The position numbers were made by a program, and so were the translations under genes. A stretch of DNA of 64,000 nt from Bradyrhizobium sp. AS23.2 (lineage in GTDB: Bacteria > Pseudomonadota > Alphaproteobacteria > Rhizobiales > Xanthobacteraceae): the NCBI RefSeq assembly GCF_001908185.1, contig NZ_LGHM01000026.1:22653-86652 (forward strand), in the 5' to 3' direction. How positions within the stretch are numbered: the stretch's first letter is position 1; each line of letters begins with the position of its first letter. Positions 32,871-41,892 of the stretch are shown here, in pieces. The notes beneath the pieces are model-generated. The model was not told the origin of the DNA. It did not search any database and saw only the letters and a list, made by a program, of their open reading frames with translations.

Positions 32871-33257
32871 ATGCCAGTCGTCGTCACTTGGGATCACGTC
32901 CATCTGCGCAGCCCCGATCCGGAGGCTACCGCGGCCTGGCTGCGAGACATCCTCGGTGGCGAGATCGTGCGCGCGCCTGGACGGATCGACGTCAATCTCG
33001 GCGGAGCCAGGATTTTCATTGCGCCGCTCGAAGGCGACAGCGCCGTCAACCCGCCGCCGCCGCACCCCCATCAGGGTCTCGACCATTTTGGCCTCGCGGT
33101 GAAGGACATCGACGCCGTTGCCGCCGAGATCAAGGCTAAGGGAGTTACGTTCACGCGCGAGCCGACGACGATCCGGCCCGGCGTCCGCATCTGCTTCATT
33201 CGCGGCCCTGAGGGCATCTCTATCGAGCTCCTCGAGCGCGACAAGAAATACACCTGA
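32871..33257 (+). CDS. VOC/glyoxalase-family protein
   Basis: 128 aa metal-dependent fold. VVVTWDHVHLRSPDPEATAA gives the first His, GLDHFGLAVKDIDAVAAEI the second, and GPEGISIELLERDKKYT the closing Glu. These are the standard vicinal oxygen chelate ligands. Could be a dioxygenase, epimerase or lyase; unassigned. GGGAGG precedes the ATG by a good distance. Confidence 0.88.
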   Translation: MPVVVTWDHVHLRSPDPEATAAWLRDILGGEIVRAPGRIDVNLGGARIFIAPLEGDSAVNPPPPHPHQGLDHFGLAVKDIDAVAAEIKAKGVTFTREPTTIRPGVRICFIRGPEGISIELLERDKKYT

Positions 33258-33304
33258 CGCACCGTTTAGGGCGTCGACGAGAAGCCGGGCGTGCTGTCGC
33301 CCGG

Positions 33305-33682
33305 CTAAGTCATGCTACCAGGCATAAAGCAGCGGATGGTGACGCCGGTGTAGCCGTAGATCGGCCACACCATGGTACGTCCGACGCGGTTGGGCTCCGA
33401 GATCACGGCTTCCTCGGGCACGTCGACCCAGACGAAGTCCTGCTGCTGGCCGTCGACTACATAACCGAGGCGCGGAACGCGGACACGATAGTGCCCGTCC
33501 TTGCTCTCCCAATCGGTGTCCGAGAGCGCGGAACCATCGGCATCGGAGCAGCACGGCCCCTTCCCGCTGCGCAGACCGTCGAACCAGGCCTTCAATTCGG
33601 CATTGGTGTTGACGAACTGACCGTGATCGCGCGCGTGCCCAGCGAACGCAATCAAGGCTAAAACGCAAGTGAGGCTTGCCAC
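33305..33682 (-). CDS. Small exported protein of unknown function
   Basis: About 125 aa if the GTG at 33682 is used (no ATG fits); the frame is open upstream to 33880 but that part does not look like protein. The leader is ASLTCVLALIAFAGHARDHG. The body has a CC pair (GKGPCCSDADGSAL) and a central region LSDTDWESKDGHYRVRVPRL, then GQQQDFVWVDVPEEAVI and a single late Cys. Possibly disulfide-stabilised. Start uncertain. Confidence 0.6.
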   Translation of the reverse strand: MASLTCVLALIAFAGHARDHGQFVNTNAELKAWFDGLRSGKGPCCSDADGSALSDTDWESKDGHYRVRVPRLGYVVDGQQQDFVWVDVPEEAVISEPNRVGRTMVWPIYGYTGVTIRCFMPGSMT

Positions 33683-34048
33683 GCTTCGCCAGCGTATCGT
33701 GCTACCAGTCCTCCAGTGCGCGCTTTTGCAATTCGTGGGACGCACACTGCACAAACGCGGCTTATCGCCGCCGGAATCGATCCAGTTGGTCACGTTCGTC
33801 TTGCTCCAGCACTCCGCGGCCAGTGCAACAATGATTATGCATTTCGCGGGCCAACTTCGGATCGACGGGCCTCGCCGCATGATGAGACGTCATGAAAGTG
33901 TCACACACACAAGTCGCGACAACTACGGCTCGCGTCGCAGCGGCCGGCCACGACCATCGGCAACTGCCGCGTTGCGCGCGCGAATGCGCTTTGGCATAAA
34001 AGCTGGACCGGTCCGCCTTGGGCAATGGCGGCTGGCTGACGGGACGTT
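33683..34048. other. Intergenic gap of 366 bases
   Basis: No gene supported. A minus-strand frame here (33762-34025) has a protein-like end (ARPVDPKLAREMHNHCC) but lacks a start signal and I leave it unannotated. The promoter of the GrlR-like gene should lie near its end. Confidence 0.4.
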
Positions 34049-34402
34049 ATGAAGAACGGCCTCTATTCAATTCACGTAACCCTGCTCGATGGTCGAGTCG
34101 GCAAGGGCAGCGGTGTGGTCCTTTTCCGCGACGGCAAGATTCTTGGCGGCGATGCCTATCTCTATTACATCGGCAGCTACACGGTGAGGGACAACAACAC
34201 CTTCAAGGGCGAGGTCCTGGTGCAACGGCACACCTCGCCTCGTGGCGATGACAATCCGCTGTTCGGCGGCCCCGCGCCGGTCGGCGTCGGCGTCAACGGC
34301 ACCTTCACCGATACGCGCGCGGAGATGACTGGGACTGCGCTCGTCGGCAAGGCCAGCCTGATTTTCGGCGCCACCCTGTACAAGCTCGCAGAGGCAGACT
34401 AG
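34049..34402 (+). CDS. GrlR-family protein
   Basis: 117 aa. MKNGLYSIHVTLLDGRVGKG, then GVVLFRDGKILGGDAYLYYI and KGEVLVQRHTS matches the beta-barrel GrlR regulator fold. GrlR of E. coli restrains a type III secretion activator, but rhizobial members are found without any type III genes nearby, as here. Role therefore open. Its TAG stop forms the first bases of the intergenic repeat, the same arrangement as at 5628. Confidence 0.85.
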   Translation: MKNGLYSIHVTLLDGRVGKGSGVVLFRDGKILGGDAYLYYIGSYTVRDNNTFKGEVLVQRHTSPRGDDNPLFGGPAPVGVGVNGTFTDTRAEMTGTALVGKASLIFGATLYKLAEAD

Positions 34403-34501
34403 AGCGTTTTCGAGCGAAGTGGATACCGGTTCGCGTAAAGAAAACGCGTCAAAATAAGAATCTCGAGCCCCGTTCTGATTCCATCGGAACGGAAATGGCT
34501 C
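34400..34501. repeat. Intergenic repeat copy 2 (AGAGCGTTTTCGAGCGAAG family)
   Basis: 37 bases identical to the copy at 5628, then a longer middle part, then GAGCCCCGTTCTGAT/ATCGGAACGG hairpin arms (imperfect, from 34465). Begins with the TAG stop of the GrlR-like gene. Confidence 0.85.
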
Positions 34502-34505
34502 CACG

Positions 34506-37193
34506 TCACTCCGCCGCCTGCTCAAGTGGAGCAACGCGCGGCAGGATGATCTGGATGCGCGTCCCCTCGCCCTGCTCGGAATCGAGATCGAGCCGCCCGC
34601 CGAGGCGATTGGTGACGATGCTGTAGACGATGTGCAGGCCGAGACCAGTGCCGCCCTGGTCGCGCCGCGTCGTGAAGAACGGATCGAAGGCGCGGCGGCG
34701 GACGTCGAGCGACATGCCACAGCCATTGTCGGAGAAGATGATCTCGACATTGTCCTTGCCGGACTCGTGCACCTGGATGTCGATGATCCCTGGACGCCCG
34801 TCCGGAAAGGCATGCGCCACCGCGTTGAGAAACAGATTGGTCAGCACCTGTCCGTACGGGCCGGGATAGCTGTTCATGGTCAGGCTCGGCTGGCAGTCGA
34901 CGTTGAGCGTCAGATTGTGCTTGCGCAGGCCCGGCCGCAGACTCATCACCACCTGCTCGGTAAGGTCGCCGAGATCGAAGATGCGCTGGTCCGAATAGTT
35001 GCGATCGGCCGCGACCTGCTTGAACGATTGGATCAGCTCGGCGGCACGATTGAGATTGGAGACGAGCTGTGAGGACGCGTCGCGGCTGGTCTTGAGGAAA
35101 TCGTTGAGCGTGGAGCGGCGCAGCTCGCCGCGCTCGACCTGGGACGTGAAGGTCGCGGTCTTGCGCTCCAGCGCGGAAGCGACCGTGAGGCTGATGCCGA
35201 CAGGATTGTTGACCTCATGTGCGACGCCGGCAACGAGCCGCCCGAGCGCGGCAAGCTTCTCCGCCTCGATCAGCGAGGCCTGCGTCTCGCGCAGATTGCG
35301 CAGCGCGGTCTCGGCGGATTCCTTGGCCTTGCGCATTTCCTGCTCGCCGCGCTTGCGCTCGCCGATGTCGAGCGCCACGGTGACGATCCGCTCGATCTCG
35401 CCCTCGGCATCGAGCAGCGGCAGCTTGTTGACGAGCCAATGCCGCATGTTGCCGGAGACGTCCTTGTACTCCTCCTCGTAGAAGCCCAGCCCCTTGCGGA
35501 GCCTGAGCACACTCTTGTCGTTCTCGTCGGTCTTGGCCGCGCCATAGCGCGACATCAGGTCGGCGGTGGTGCGGCCGATGGCATCGCCAGGCTCGATGCC
35601 GAAGATGCCGGCCATGTAACGGTTCATCAGCACGTAGCGCAGGTCGCGGTTCTTGACGTTGATGACTGCGGGCACGGTGTCGATGACCTGCTGGAGCAGG
35701 CGCCGGCCTTCGGCGATCGCGTCTTCCGCCCGCTTCTGATCGGTGATGTCGCGCAGCGTGCCCTCGTAGCGGACGATGCCGCCCGCCTCGTCCCGCACGC
35801 CTGTGGCACTGTCGGAGAGCCACAGGATGTTGCCGCTGCGCTGGCGCACCTGGTACTCGAACTCGCGCACCATGCCGTCACGCGCCATCAGCCGCTGATA
35901 TTCGTCACGCGCTTCGGGATGGACATAGATCGTGTGGGCGATGTCGTTGACGCTGTCGATAAGGTGCTTCGGGCTGTCATAGCCCATCATCCGCGCCAAC
36001 GCCGGATTGGCGTTGAGGAGATCGCCGGCCGGTGTCGTGACATAGATGCCGTCGACCGAGCCCTCGAACAGTTTTCGATAGCTCTCCTCGGCGAGGCGCT
36101 GCTCGGTGAGCGCGCGCACCGCCGCCTCGCGCGCCGTGTCGGCCTCCTCCAGCGCGCGGCGGAACACTTCGGCCGCGCGCGCGATGTCGCCGATCTCGTT
36201 GTCGAGATCGGCGGACGGGATCGAGGTCTGCTTCTCGCCGGCGGCCAGAGCACGGATCGACCTTGCGATCTTCGCAAGCGGCCGGACGGTCCGCCGCACC
36301 ACGAAGCCCGCCGCGAGAATGCCGATCAGCACGCAGATGGTGCCGAACACGATGCTCTGCCACCGCGCTTCCGTCAGCGTGCGGGCGAAGTCGCGCGACA
36401 GCACGTGGCCGCGACGCGCACTAACCTCGCGCAGCAATTCGGTGACGCGCCCGATCAGCCGCCCCTCGGTCCCCAGCACATCGCGATCGATGTCGGCGAT
36501 CTGCCGCTCCCGGACCGCCACCGCGATGATCGCCTCGGCATAGTCGCTCACGGCCGCCTTCAACTTGGCATCCCCAATGTCTATCGTCCGCATGCTCTGC
36601 GCAGCCTGTTCGGCCGCGGACGGATTGCGTGCGAGCAGCCCCAGTGCGATGCGGCTCTGCGCCTCGGACAGGCGCGAGGCCAGCTCGCGATCCGCAGTGC
36701 CGGAGACCGCCGCATCGAATTTGCCGCGCAGCGGCGGTAGGCCGGCAAGCAGCAGGGCGCGGCGATCGATCAGGGTCGAAATCCGCTCGAGGCCGCTGCG
36801 ATAGGTCGCAAGCCGCTCGGTGACCCCGTCGATCATGTCCTGCTGCTCGGGCGCGAGCTCGATGCGGGTCTTCTTCAGGATGTCGCTCAGCGTCGAGGCC
36901 GCTTCCCCCACCTGCTTGAACTGGATGCCCGCGCCGGGATCGGTGACGAAGTCGCGCGCCGCAAGGCGCAGCTCATTCATGCGGCGGTCGATGTCCTCGG
37001 CAAGGTCGCCGACGCTCTGGAGCCGCTGCAGCTCGGCGAAGGTCGTGTCGATGTGCCGGATCGCGATCACGCTCGCGGTCGAGGTGACGATAATCACCGC
37101 CAGCACCAACAGGAAGCTGCCGAACGTGAGCTGACCGATGGAGAGCGAAAACGTTCGCTTTTTCTCAGGGGTCGGCGTCAATTCGGCGGACAT
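34506..37193 (-). CDS. Membrane-bound PAS sensor histidine kinase
   Basis: 895 aa. The first membrane span is near residues 20-40, followed by a helical periplasmic sensor region. A second span near 290 (FGTICVLIGILAAGFVVRRT) leads into HAMP. Two PAS regions follow (YRKLFEGSVDGIYVTTPAGD and INVKNRDLRYVLMNRYMAGI). The kinase core has GVAHEVNNPVG with the phospho-His near 660, N-box NLFLNAVAHAF, DNGCGM, FDPFFTTR and GTGLGLHIV. This is an HPK4-type kinase. It is an orphan: no response regulator is adjacent. The signal could be redox or ligand through PAS; unknown. Confidence 0.93.
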   Translation of the reverse strand: MSAELTPTPEKKRTFSLSIGQLTFGSFLLVLAVIIVTSTASVIAIRHIDTTFAELQRLQSVGDLAEDIDRRMNELRLAARDFVTDPGAGIQFKQVGEAASTLSDILKKTRIELAPEQQDMIDGVTERLATYRSGLERISTLIDRRALLLAGLPPLRGKFDAAVSGTADRELASRLSEAQSRIALGLLARNPSAAEQAAQSMRTIDIGDAKLKAAVSDYAEAIIAVAVRERQIADIDRDVLGTEGRLIGRVTELLREVSARRGHVLSRDFARTLTEARWQSIVFGTICVLIGILAAGFVVRRTVRPLAKIARSIRALAAGEKQTSIPSADLDNEIGDIARAAEVFRRALEEADTAREAAVRALTEQRLAEESYRKLFEGSVDGIYVTTPAGDLLNANPALARMMGYDSPKHLIDSVNDIAHTIYVHPEARDEYQRLMARDGMVREFEYQVRQRSGNILWLSDSATGVRDEAGGIVRYEGTLRDITDQKRAEDAIAEGRRLLQQVIDTVPAVINVKNRDLRYVLMNRYMAGIFGIEPGDAIGRTTADLMSRYGAAKTDENDKSVLRLRKGLGFYEEEYKDVSGNMRHWLVNKLPLLDAEGEIERIVTVALDIGERKRGEQEMRKAKESAETALRNLRETQASLIEAEKLAALGRLVAGVAHEVNNPVGISLTVASALERKTATFTSQVERGELRRSTLNDFLKTSRDASSQLVSNLNRAAELIQSFKQVAADRNYSDQRIFDLGDLTEQVVMSLRPGLRKHNLTLNVDCQPSLTMNSYPGPYGQVLTNLFLNAVAHAFPDGRPGIIDIQVHESGKDNVEIIFSDNGCGMSLDVRRRAFDPFFTTRRDQGGTGLGLHIVYSIVTNRLGGRLDLDSEQGEGTRIQIILPRVAPLEQAAE

Positions 37194-37314
37194 TGGTGTT
37201 TTGGACCGGGCTACTGGCGGTCCAATATACGACGTATTGCGCCCCCGGGGGAACATGCCTCGGACCCCGAATATCCTTAAATATCGGGGGCCTGCCGCCC
37301 TTCTCTCCTCCCGA

Positions 37315-37797
37315 TCATGACGGTCTGACGCTGACCGGCCTCCAGGCCTGGATCGTCATCGCGGCGACGCCGAGGACCACGCAGGCAAGGCCGATCCAGG
37401 CAGTCCGGCTCAAGGTCTCGCCGAGGAAGGCGACGCTGATGGCGACCCCGATCGGCACGCGAAGATAGGCCTGCGCAGTGGTTCCGACCGAGCCCAGGGT
37501 CTGGATCAGGCGGAAGTAGATCGCGAAGGCCGCCGCGGTCGAGAACACGGCGAGCGCCAGCAGCGCCATCACGGAACTCAGCGAGGGCGACAGCGTCCAC
37601 GGCTGCTCGACCACCAGCGAGGCCGGGATAAGCACCGCCGCCCCCGCCAGCAGCGAGCCGGCGGCGGGCGCCATCGGATCGAGGCCTTTGAAGGTGCGGC
37701 CAAAGATCGCGGCGCAGGCGTAGCAGACACTGGCGGCGACGATCGCCGCCTCTGCAGCGAGGCCGCTGCCGATGTCCCGGAAGGCATCGAACGGGAC
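37315..37797 (-). pseudogene. Truncated EamA/DMT transporter (C-terminal half)
   Basis: Encodes only the second EamA domain. From about 37797 it reads FDAFRDIGSGLAAEAAIVAA, then CYACAAIFGRTFKGLDPMAP and onward through GTTAQAYLRVPIGVAISVAF to a normal C-terminus at 37315. A TAG stands directly upstream in frame at 37798, and no first half (about 150 aa) is present. The nearest ATG is at 37674. Likely a deletion remnant, although a five-span half transporter cannot be excluded. Confidence 0.75.
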
Positions 37798-37843
37798 CTA
37801 GCGCGTCCGCGGTCAGCAATACTTCGCTGGATGTCGAAGTGCC

Positions 37844-38638
37844 CTAGCCGGCCGCCCCGACCTCGAACACCTCGCCGTCATAGCCGGCTTCGCGGGGGAT
37901 GCGGAGCTGGCGGCCCCTTTCGGTCTTGGTCATGACAGGCAGCACCGTGACGATCGACATGCCGCGGGCATGGTCCAGAGCCGCGCTCACGCTGCCCTGC
38001 TTGGCGAGCCGGATCAGATTGCGCGTGGTCGGGAACGGCAGCTTGAAGCGGCCGCTCTCACCGCCCTCCACCGCCTCGCGCGGCGATACCCAGATCGAGT
38101 CCGTCGACTCCCTTCCGTCATGGGCGCCGAGCTGATCGGGCGGCGCGGCGGCGAGGAAGAACCAGGTATCGAAGCGCTTCGGCATACCTTCAGGCGTGAT
38201 CCAGTGCGCGTAAGGCAGCAGCGTATCGAGCGCAAGCTGAAGGCCGTTGTCGGCCAGGATGCTGAGAAAACTGATCTTGTGCTCGTTGAGCGCGACGCGA
38301 TGCGCATCCGCGATCTCGCCGGCGCGCCTGGCATCGATTGGCGTGCCCGAGTCCTTCGCTCGCGCCAGCAGAATGCCGCTCTCTTCAAAGGTCTCACGGA
38401 TCGCGGCGATACGAAAACCGCGGTCCGCTTCGCTTAAGGCCTCGCCACCCGAATACAGGTCGGACCGGGCGACAATCTCCTTGTCGCCGGCGTCGACGCT
38501 GCCGCCGGGAAACACCAGCGCGCCCGAGTTGAACTCGATCTGATGGTGGCGGACCATCATGAAGACTTCAATTTCCTTGGCGCCGTCGCGGAGCAGGAGG
38601 ATCGTCGAGGCGGGACGTGATGCTGATATCTCGGACAT
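37844..38638 (-). CDS. Nudix hydrolase (CoA diphosphatase-like, NUDT19 type)
   Basis: 264 aa. STILLLRDGAKEIEVFMMVR opens the fold. NSGALVFPGGSVDAGD begins the Nudix box, and after a long insertion the box continues as IRETFEESGILLA. The insertion and overall length fit the group acting on acyl-CoA or CoA, which suits its neighbours. Its ATG lies 4 bases after the stop of the DapA-like gene, so both are one operon. Confidence 0.88.
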   Translation of the reverse strand: MSEISASRPASTILLLRDGAKEIEVFMMVRHHQIEFNSGALVFPGGSVDAGDKEIVARSDLYSGGEALSEADRGFRIAAIRETFEESGILLARAKDSGTPIDARRAGEIADAHRVALNEHKISFLSILADNGLQLALDTLLPYAHWITPEGMPKRFDTWFFLAAAPPDQLGAHDGRESTDSIWVSPREAVEGGESGRFKLPFPTTRNLIRLAKQGSVSAALDHARGMSIVTVLPVMTKTERGRQLRIPREAGYDGEVFEVGAAG

Positions 38639-38642
38639 GTGA

Positions 38643-39596
38643 CTAACCTGCGGCGCTCGATTGCGGACCAAGATTGGCGCGTCTGTCGACACGCGCGACA
38701 CGCGACAGGAGATAATCGACCTCCGCCTTTGCCGCCGGCGTGATGGTCGCGCCCGGCTTGCGCTGGACGCTGGAGGAGATGATGCCGCGCTTCTGCAGCA
38801 CATATTTGCGCACGGCAAGGCCGGCGCCCGGCTGCTGCTCGTAGCGGATCAGCGGCAGATGCGCGTCGAACAGGTCATGCGCTGCGTCGCGCTTGCCCTC
38901 CTTCGACAGCCGCACGACGTCGATCAAGAGCTCGGGGAAGGCATAGCCGGTCATGGCGCCGTCGGCGCCGCGCTCCATCTCGAAGTCGAGGAACAGGCCG
39001 CCATTGCCGCAGAGGATCGAGAGCGGGCGGAGCGAGCCGTCCTTCTGGAAGTTGCGCAGCGTCGAGATCTTCTCAAGCCCCGGCCAGTCCTCGTGCTTGA
39101 GCATGACGCAGTTCGCATTGTCCGTGACGATCTTGCGAATCACGGCGGGCGTAAACACCACCGACAGCGTCAACGGATAGTCCTGGAGCACCCATGGCAC
39201 GTCCGGACCGATCGCCTCGGCCGCCTGCTTGAAATAGCCGACGATCTGGTCGTCGGTGCGGAGCGACGGCGGCGGCGCGATCATGACGCCGGCCGCACCC
39301 GCATCCATCGAGGCCTTTGCCAGCGAGCGCATGGTCGCAAAGCCCGGGGCGGAGACGCCGACGATCACCTGCATCTTCTTGGCGCGCTTGACGAAGCGCA
39401 CCGCCACCTGCTCGGCCTCGGCCGCATCGAGCTTCGGCGCCTCACCGAGAATGCCGAGCACCGTGACGCCGTCGCAGCCGACCTCCTCGTAGAAATCGGT
39501 CAGGCGGTCGATCGAGCGCTCGTCGATCCGGCCGTCGTCGTGGAATGGCGTCGGCGCGATTGCGAAGGTGCCCTTGGCGTCGGCGGTGAGTTTCAT
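38643..39596 (-). CDS. DapA-like class I aldolase/lyase
   Basis: 317 aa TIM-barrel lyase of the dihydrodipicolinate synthase superfamily. GTFAIAPTPFHDDGRIDERS, then VTVLGILGEAPKLDAAEAEQ, VPWVLQDYPLTL (the Tyr) and CVMLKHEDWPGL (the Schiff-base Lys) give the standard active site. Members condense or cleave pyruvate-type keto acids; the substrate is not determinable. AAGGAAAGACG precedes the ATG at 39596. Gene order with a CoA-directed Nudix suggests catabolism. Confidence 0.88.
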   Translation of the reverse strand: MKLTADAKGTFAIAPTPFHDDGRIDERSIDRLTDFYEEVGCDGVTVLGILGEAPKLDAAEAEQVAVRFVKRAKKMQVIVGVSAPGFATMRSLAKASMDAGAAGVMIAPPPSLRTDDQIVGYFKQAAEAIGPDVPWVLQDYPLTLSVVFTPAVIRKIVTDNANCVMLKHEDWPGLEKISTLRNFQKDGSLRPLSILCGNGGLFLDFEMERGADGAMTGYAFPELLIDVVRLSKEGKRDAAHDLFDAHLPLIRYEQQPGAGLAVRKYVLQKRGIISSSVQRKPGATITPAAKAEVDYLLSRVARVDRRANLGPQSSAAG

Positions 39597-39621
39597 CGTC
39601 TTTCCTTGTCTCTCTCTATTC

Positions 39622-39742
39622 GTCATTCCGGGATGGCCCGAAGGGCCAGGCCCGGAATCCATAACCCCGGCTGGTGGTGATGGATTCTCAGATACGCAAG
39701 TTGCGTATCATAGCTCGCGACTTCGTCGCGCCCCGGAATGAC
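39622..39742. repeat. GTCATTCCGGG palindromic repeat with insert
   Basis: Ends GTCATTCCGGG and CCCCGGAATGAC are complementary; a palindromic inner part (GATACGCAAGTTGCGTATC) sits in the middle. Same family as 6860 and 53116. Confidence 0.75.
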
Positions 39743-39749
39743 AGTGTGG

Positions 39750-40628
39750 CTAAAACCGCCGCGCCCCCATCTTGATCTGCTCCTCGGAGAAGAAGATCTC
39801 CTTGGCATGCTCAACGACGTCCTGGGCCTTCCAGCCCGTGTGTGGCGGTTTCCAGCCTTCCATTTCCATCATCCGCATTTCGCGCACGCCGCGGGGCCCG
39901 GACACGCCCAGCACCTTGCCGGTCTGATCGCCCGACAAATCGCTGACCATGTATAGCACGGCCGGCGCAATGCCGTCCGGCCCCAGCGCCGCACCGGGGT
40001 TCTCCTTATAGCGGGGCAGGTCTGCGGTCATGCGGGTCAGAGCACCCGGGGCCAGGGTCCAGATCCGGATGTTGTATTTGCGGCCCTCGATCGCCAGCAC
40101 GTTGGACAGGCCCCAGATGCCGCCCTTGGCCGCGCCGTAATTGGTCTGGCCGAAATTGCCGATCAGGCCGGAGGTCGAGGAGGTGTTGACGATGACACCG
40201 CCGCCGTTTTCCCGCATCCAGCGGAACACCGGCATGGTGCAACAAAAGGTACCCTTCAGATGCACCTTGATGACCTTGTCCCAGTCGGACTCGGAGGCCT
40301 TGGCGAAGGTCTGGTCGCGCAGAATGCCGGCGTTGTTGACGAGGATGTCGGCGCGGCCGAAATGCTTGATGGCGTCGTCGAACACCGACTGGCCGCCCTC
40401 CATGGTGGAGATATCAGCGCCGTTGGCGACCGCCTTGCCGCCCTCGGCCTTGATCGCGTCCACCACTTGTTGCGCCATCGACTTGTCTGCGCCGGAGCCG
40501 TCACGGGGGCCGCCGAGATCGTTGACGACGACCGAGGCCCCTTCCCGTGCGAACAGCTTCGCATAGGCCTCACCGAGCCCCCCGCCCGCGCCGGTGATCA
40601 GCGCAACCTTGCCGTCGAGTAGTCCCAT
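39750..40628 (-). CDS. SDR-family 3-hydroxyacyl-CoA dehydrogenase-like protein
   Basis: 292 aa. KVALITGAGGGLGEAYAKLF (cofactor), VVVNDLGGPRDGSG (the acidic-to-Gly pattern of the peroxisomal multifunctional enzyme 2 group), NNAGILRDQ, then the Ser of NTSSTSGLIG with NYGAAKGG supplying YxxxK. Together with the adjacent MaoC hydratase it reproduces the two activities of the eukaryotic type 2 multifunctional enzyme. AGGGAGAAGCC precedes the ATG. Confidence 0.9.
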   Translation of the reverse strand: MGLLDGKVALITGAGGGLGEAYAKLFAREGASVVVNDLGGPRDGSGADKSMAQQVVDAIKAEGGKAVANGADISTMEGGQSVFDDAIKHFGRADILVNNAGILRDQTFAKASESDWDKVIKVHLKGTFCCTMPVFRWMRENGGGVIVNTSSTSGLIGNFGQTNYGAAKGGIWGLSNVLAIEGRKYNIRIWTLAPGALTRMTADLPRYKENPGAALGPDGIAPAVLYMVSDLSGDQTGKVLGVSGPRGVREMRMMEMEGWKPPHTGWKAQDVVEHAKEIFFSEEQIKMGARRF

Positions 40629-40660
40629 GGTGGCTTCTCCCTGTTTTTGCTTCTTGCTTC

Positions 40661-40804
40661 GCCTCTCCCCGCGTGCGGGGAGAGGCCTGAAATCAAGCGC
40701 AGCTTGATTTCAGGGTGAGGGGGAGCCTCCGCGAACTCGACTGTCACTGTCCTCGTGGAGACTCCCCCTCACCCCACCCTCTCCCCGCAAGCGGGGCGAG
40801 GGAG
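40661..40804. repeat. CTCTCCCCGC/GCGGGGAGAG palindromic repeat
   Basis: Nested hairpins: CCTCTCCCCGC/GCGGGGAGAGG at the left end, CTGAAATCAAG/CTTGATTTCAG next, and a GGGTGAGGGGGAG/CTCCCCCTCACCC pair toward the right. Non-coding, between the SDR and MaoC genes. Confidence 0.75.
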
Positions 40805-40822
40805 TGAGCCGCCGGTGCCCTC

Positions 40823-41683
40823 CTAACCCAGCACCGTCTTGCCGTTCTTGATCACGGTGACGCCGCGCGACTTCACCTTGGCTTCGAACGAGATCACGTT
40901 GCCGTCCTTCCAGAGGTCCATGGTCACGGTCTCGCCGGGATAGACCGGCGAGGAGAACCGCGCGACGTGCTGGCGGAACGCGCTTGCATCGTAGTCGGCG
41001 TAGGTCTGGAGCACGCCGCGGCAGGTGATGCCGTAGGTGCACATGCCGTGCAGGATCGGGCGCGGGAAGCCGGCCTTCTTGGCGAACTCGGGATCGGAGT
41101 GCAGCGGGTTGCGATCGCCGCAGAGGCGATAGACCAATGCCTGGTCGGGACGCGTGGTGATGTCGATGGTCTTGTCGGGGCTCCGCGAGGGGATTTTGTG
41201 CGGATCGGGCTGGGTCAGGTTCGGGCCGCCGAAGCCGCCGTCGCCGCGGGCGAAGCGCGAGGCAACGAGAGTAGCGAGCTTCTCGCCCTTCTCGTTCTTG
41301 AGTACGGTCTGGTGGCTGATCACAACGCCCTTCTCCTTGCCCTTGTCGTAGACCTCGACAACAGAGGAGTCGGCGGTGATATGCGCGGCCACCGGCAGCG
41401 GCTGGTGGAAGGTGATGTCGCGCTCGCCGTCGACGATCATCACGCGGTTGAGGTTCATCTCGCCCGGGCTCGCGCCCCAGGCCGCAACGGACGCAAAGGT
41501 CGGCACCACCTTCAGCGGCCGCGGCGTCAGCGTGCCCTCGTTGACGAAGGCGAGCTCTTTCTCATCCATCGGATCGGCGCCGAGGCCGATACCATAGGCG
41601 TAGAGCATCACATCGCGATCGGTGAAGCTGTATTTCTGGCCGATGTTTTTCAGGCCTTTGAGTTCTTCGTATCTGGCGGACAT
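40823..41683 (-). CDS. MaoC-type (R)-enoyl-CoA hydratase
   Basis: 286 aa double hot-dog protein. The N-terminal half begins GQKYSFTDRDVMLYAYGIGL and the C-terminal half carries the hydratase 2 motif YRLCGDRNPLHSDPEFAKKA followed by GFPRPILHGMCTYG. The Asp and His of this motif are the catalytic pair. It hydrates trans-2-enoyl-CoA to the (R)-3-hydroxy form, which the SDR downstream would oxidise. It shares its orientation with the DUF35 and thiolase genes, with a repeat between them. Confidence 0.92.
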   Translation of the reverse strand: MSARYEELKGLKNIGQKYSFTDRDVMLYAYGIGLGADPMDEKELAFVNEGTLTPRPLKVVPTFASVAAWGASPGEMNLNRVMIVDGERDITFHQPLPVAAHITADSSVVEVYDKGKEKGVVISHQTVLKNEKGEKLATLVASRFARGDGGFGGPNLTQPDPHKIPSRSPDKTIDITTRPDQALVYRLCGDRNPLHSDPEFAKKAGFPRPILHGMCTYGITCRGVLQTYADYDASAFRQHVARFSSPVYPGETVTMDLWKDGNVISFEAKVKSRGVTVIKNGKTVLG

Positions 41684-41734
41684 TTTTCTGGTTTCCTCTC
41701 GGCTCTCTCCGCGAGCAGCGGCGCTCGTTGCTGC

Positions 41735-41888
41735 GCCCTCTCCCCTTGTGGGAGAGGGCTGCGGAGCGCCCGCAACAAATTCAATCGGGTGAGGGGTTGG
41801 CGCCGCAGAGCGAGTCTTTCCGTGGATAGAGACCCCTCACCCGCCATCGCTTGCGCGACGGCACCCTCTCCCACAGGGGGAGAGGGTA
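41735..41888. repeat. CCCTCTCCC palindromic repeat
   Basis: Ends CCCTCTCCCCTTGTGGGAGAGGG and CCCTCTCCCACAGGGGGAGAGGG frame a GGGTGAGGGG...CCCCTCACCC pair. Related in style to 40661 but different in sequence. Confidence 0.75.
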
Positions 41889-41892
41889 ACAA

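Noticed and set aside
33762..34025. Minus-strand frame ending in a protein-like segment (DPKLAREMHNHCC)
   Set aside because: Short, without ribosome site or detectable family; could be a gene fragment but is not supportable.
34049..34402. GrlR-like gene as evidence for a type III secretion island
   Set aside because: No type III genes are in the window, and GrlR-like proteins are common in rhizobia without them.
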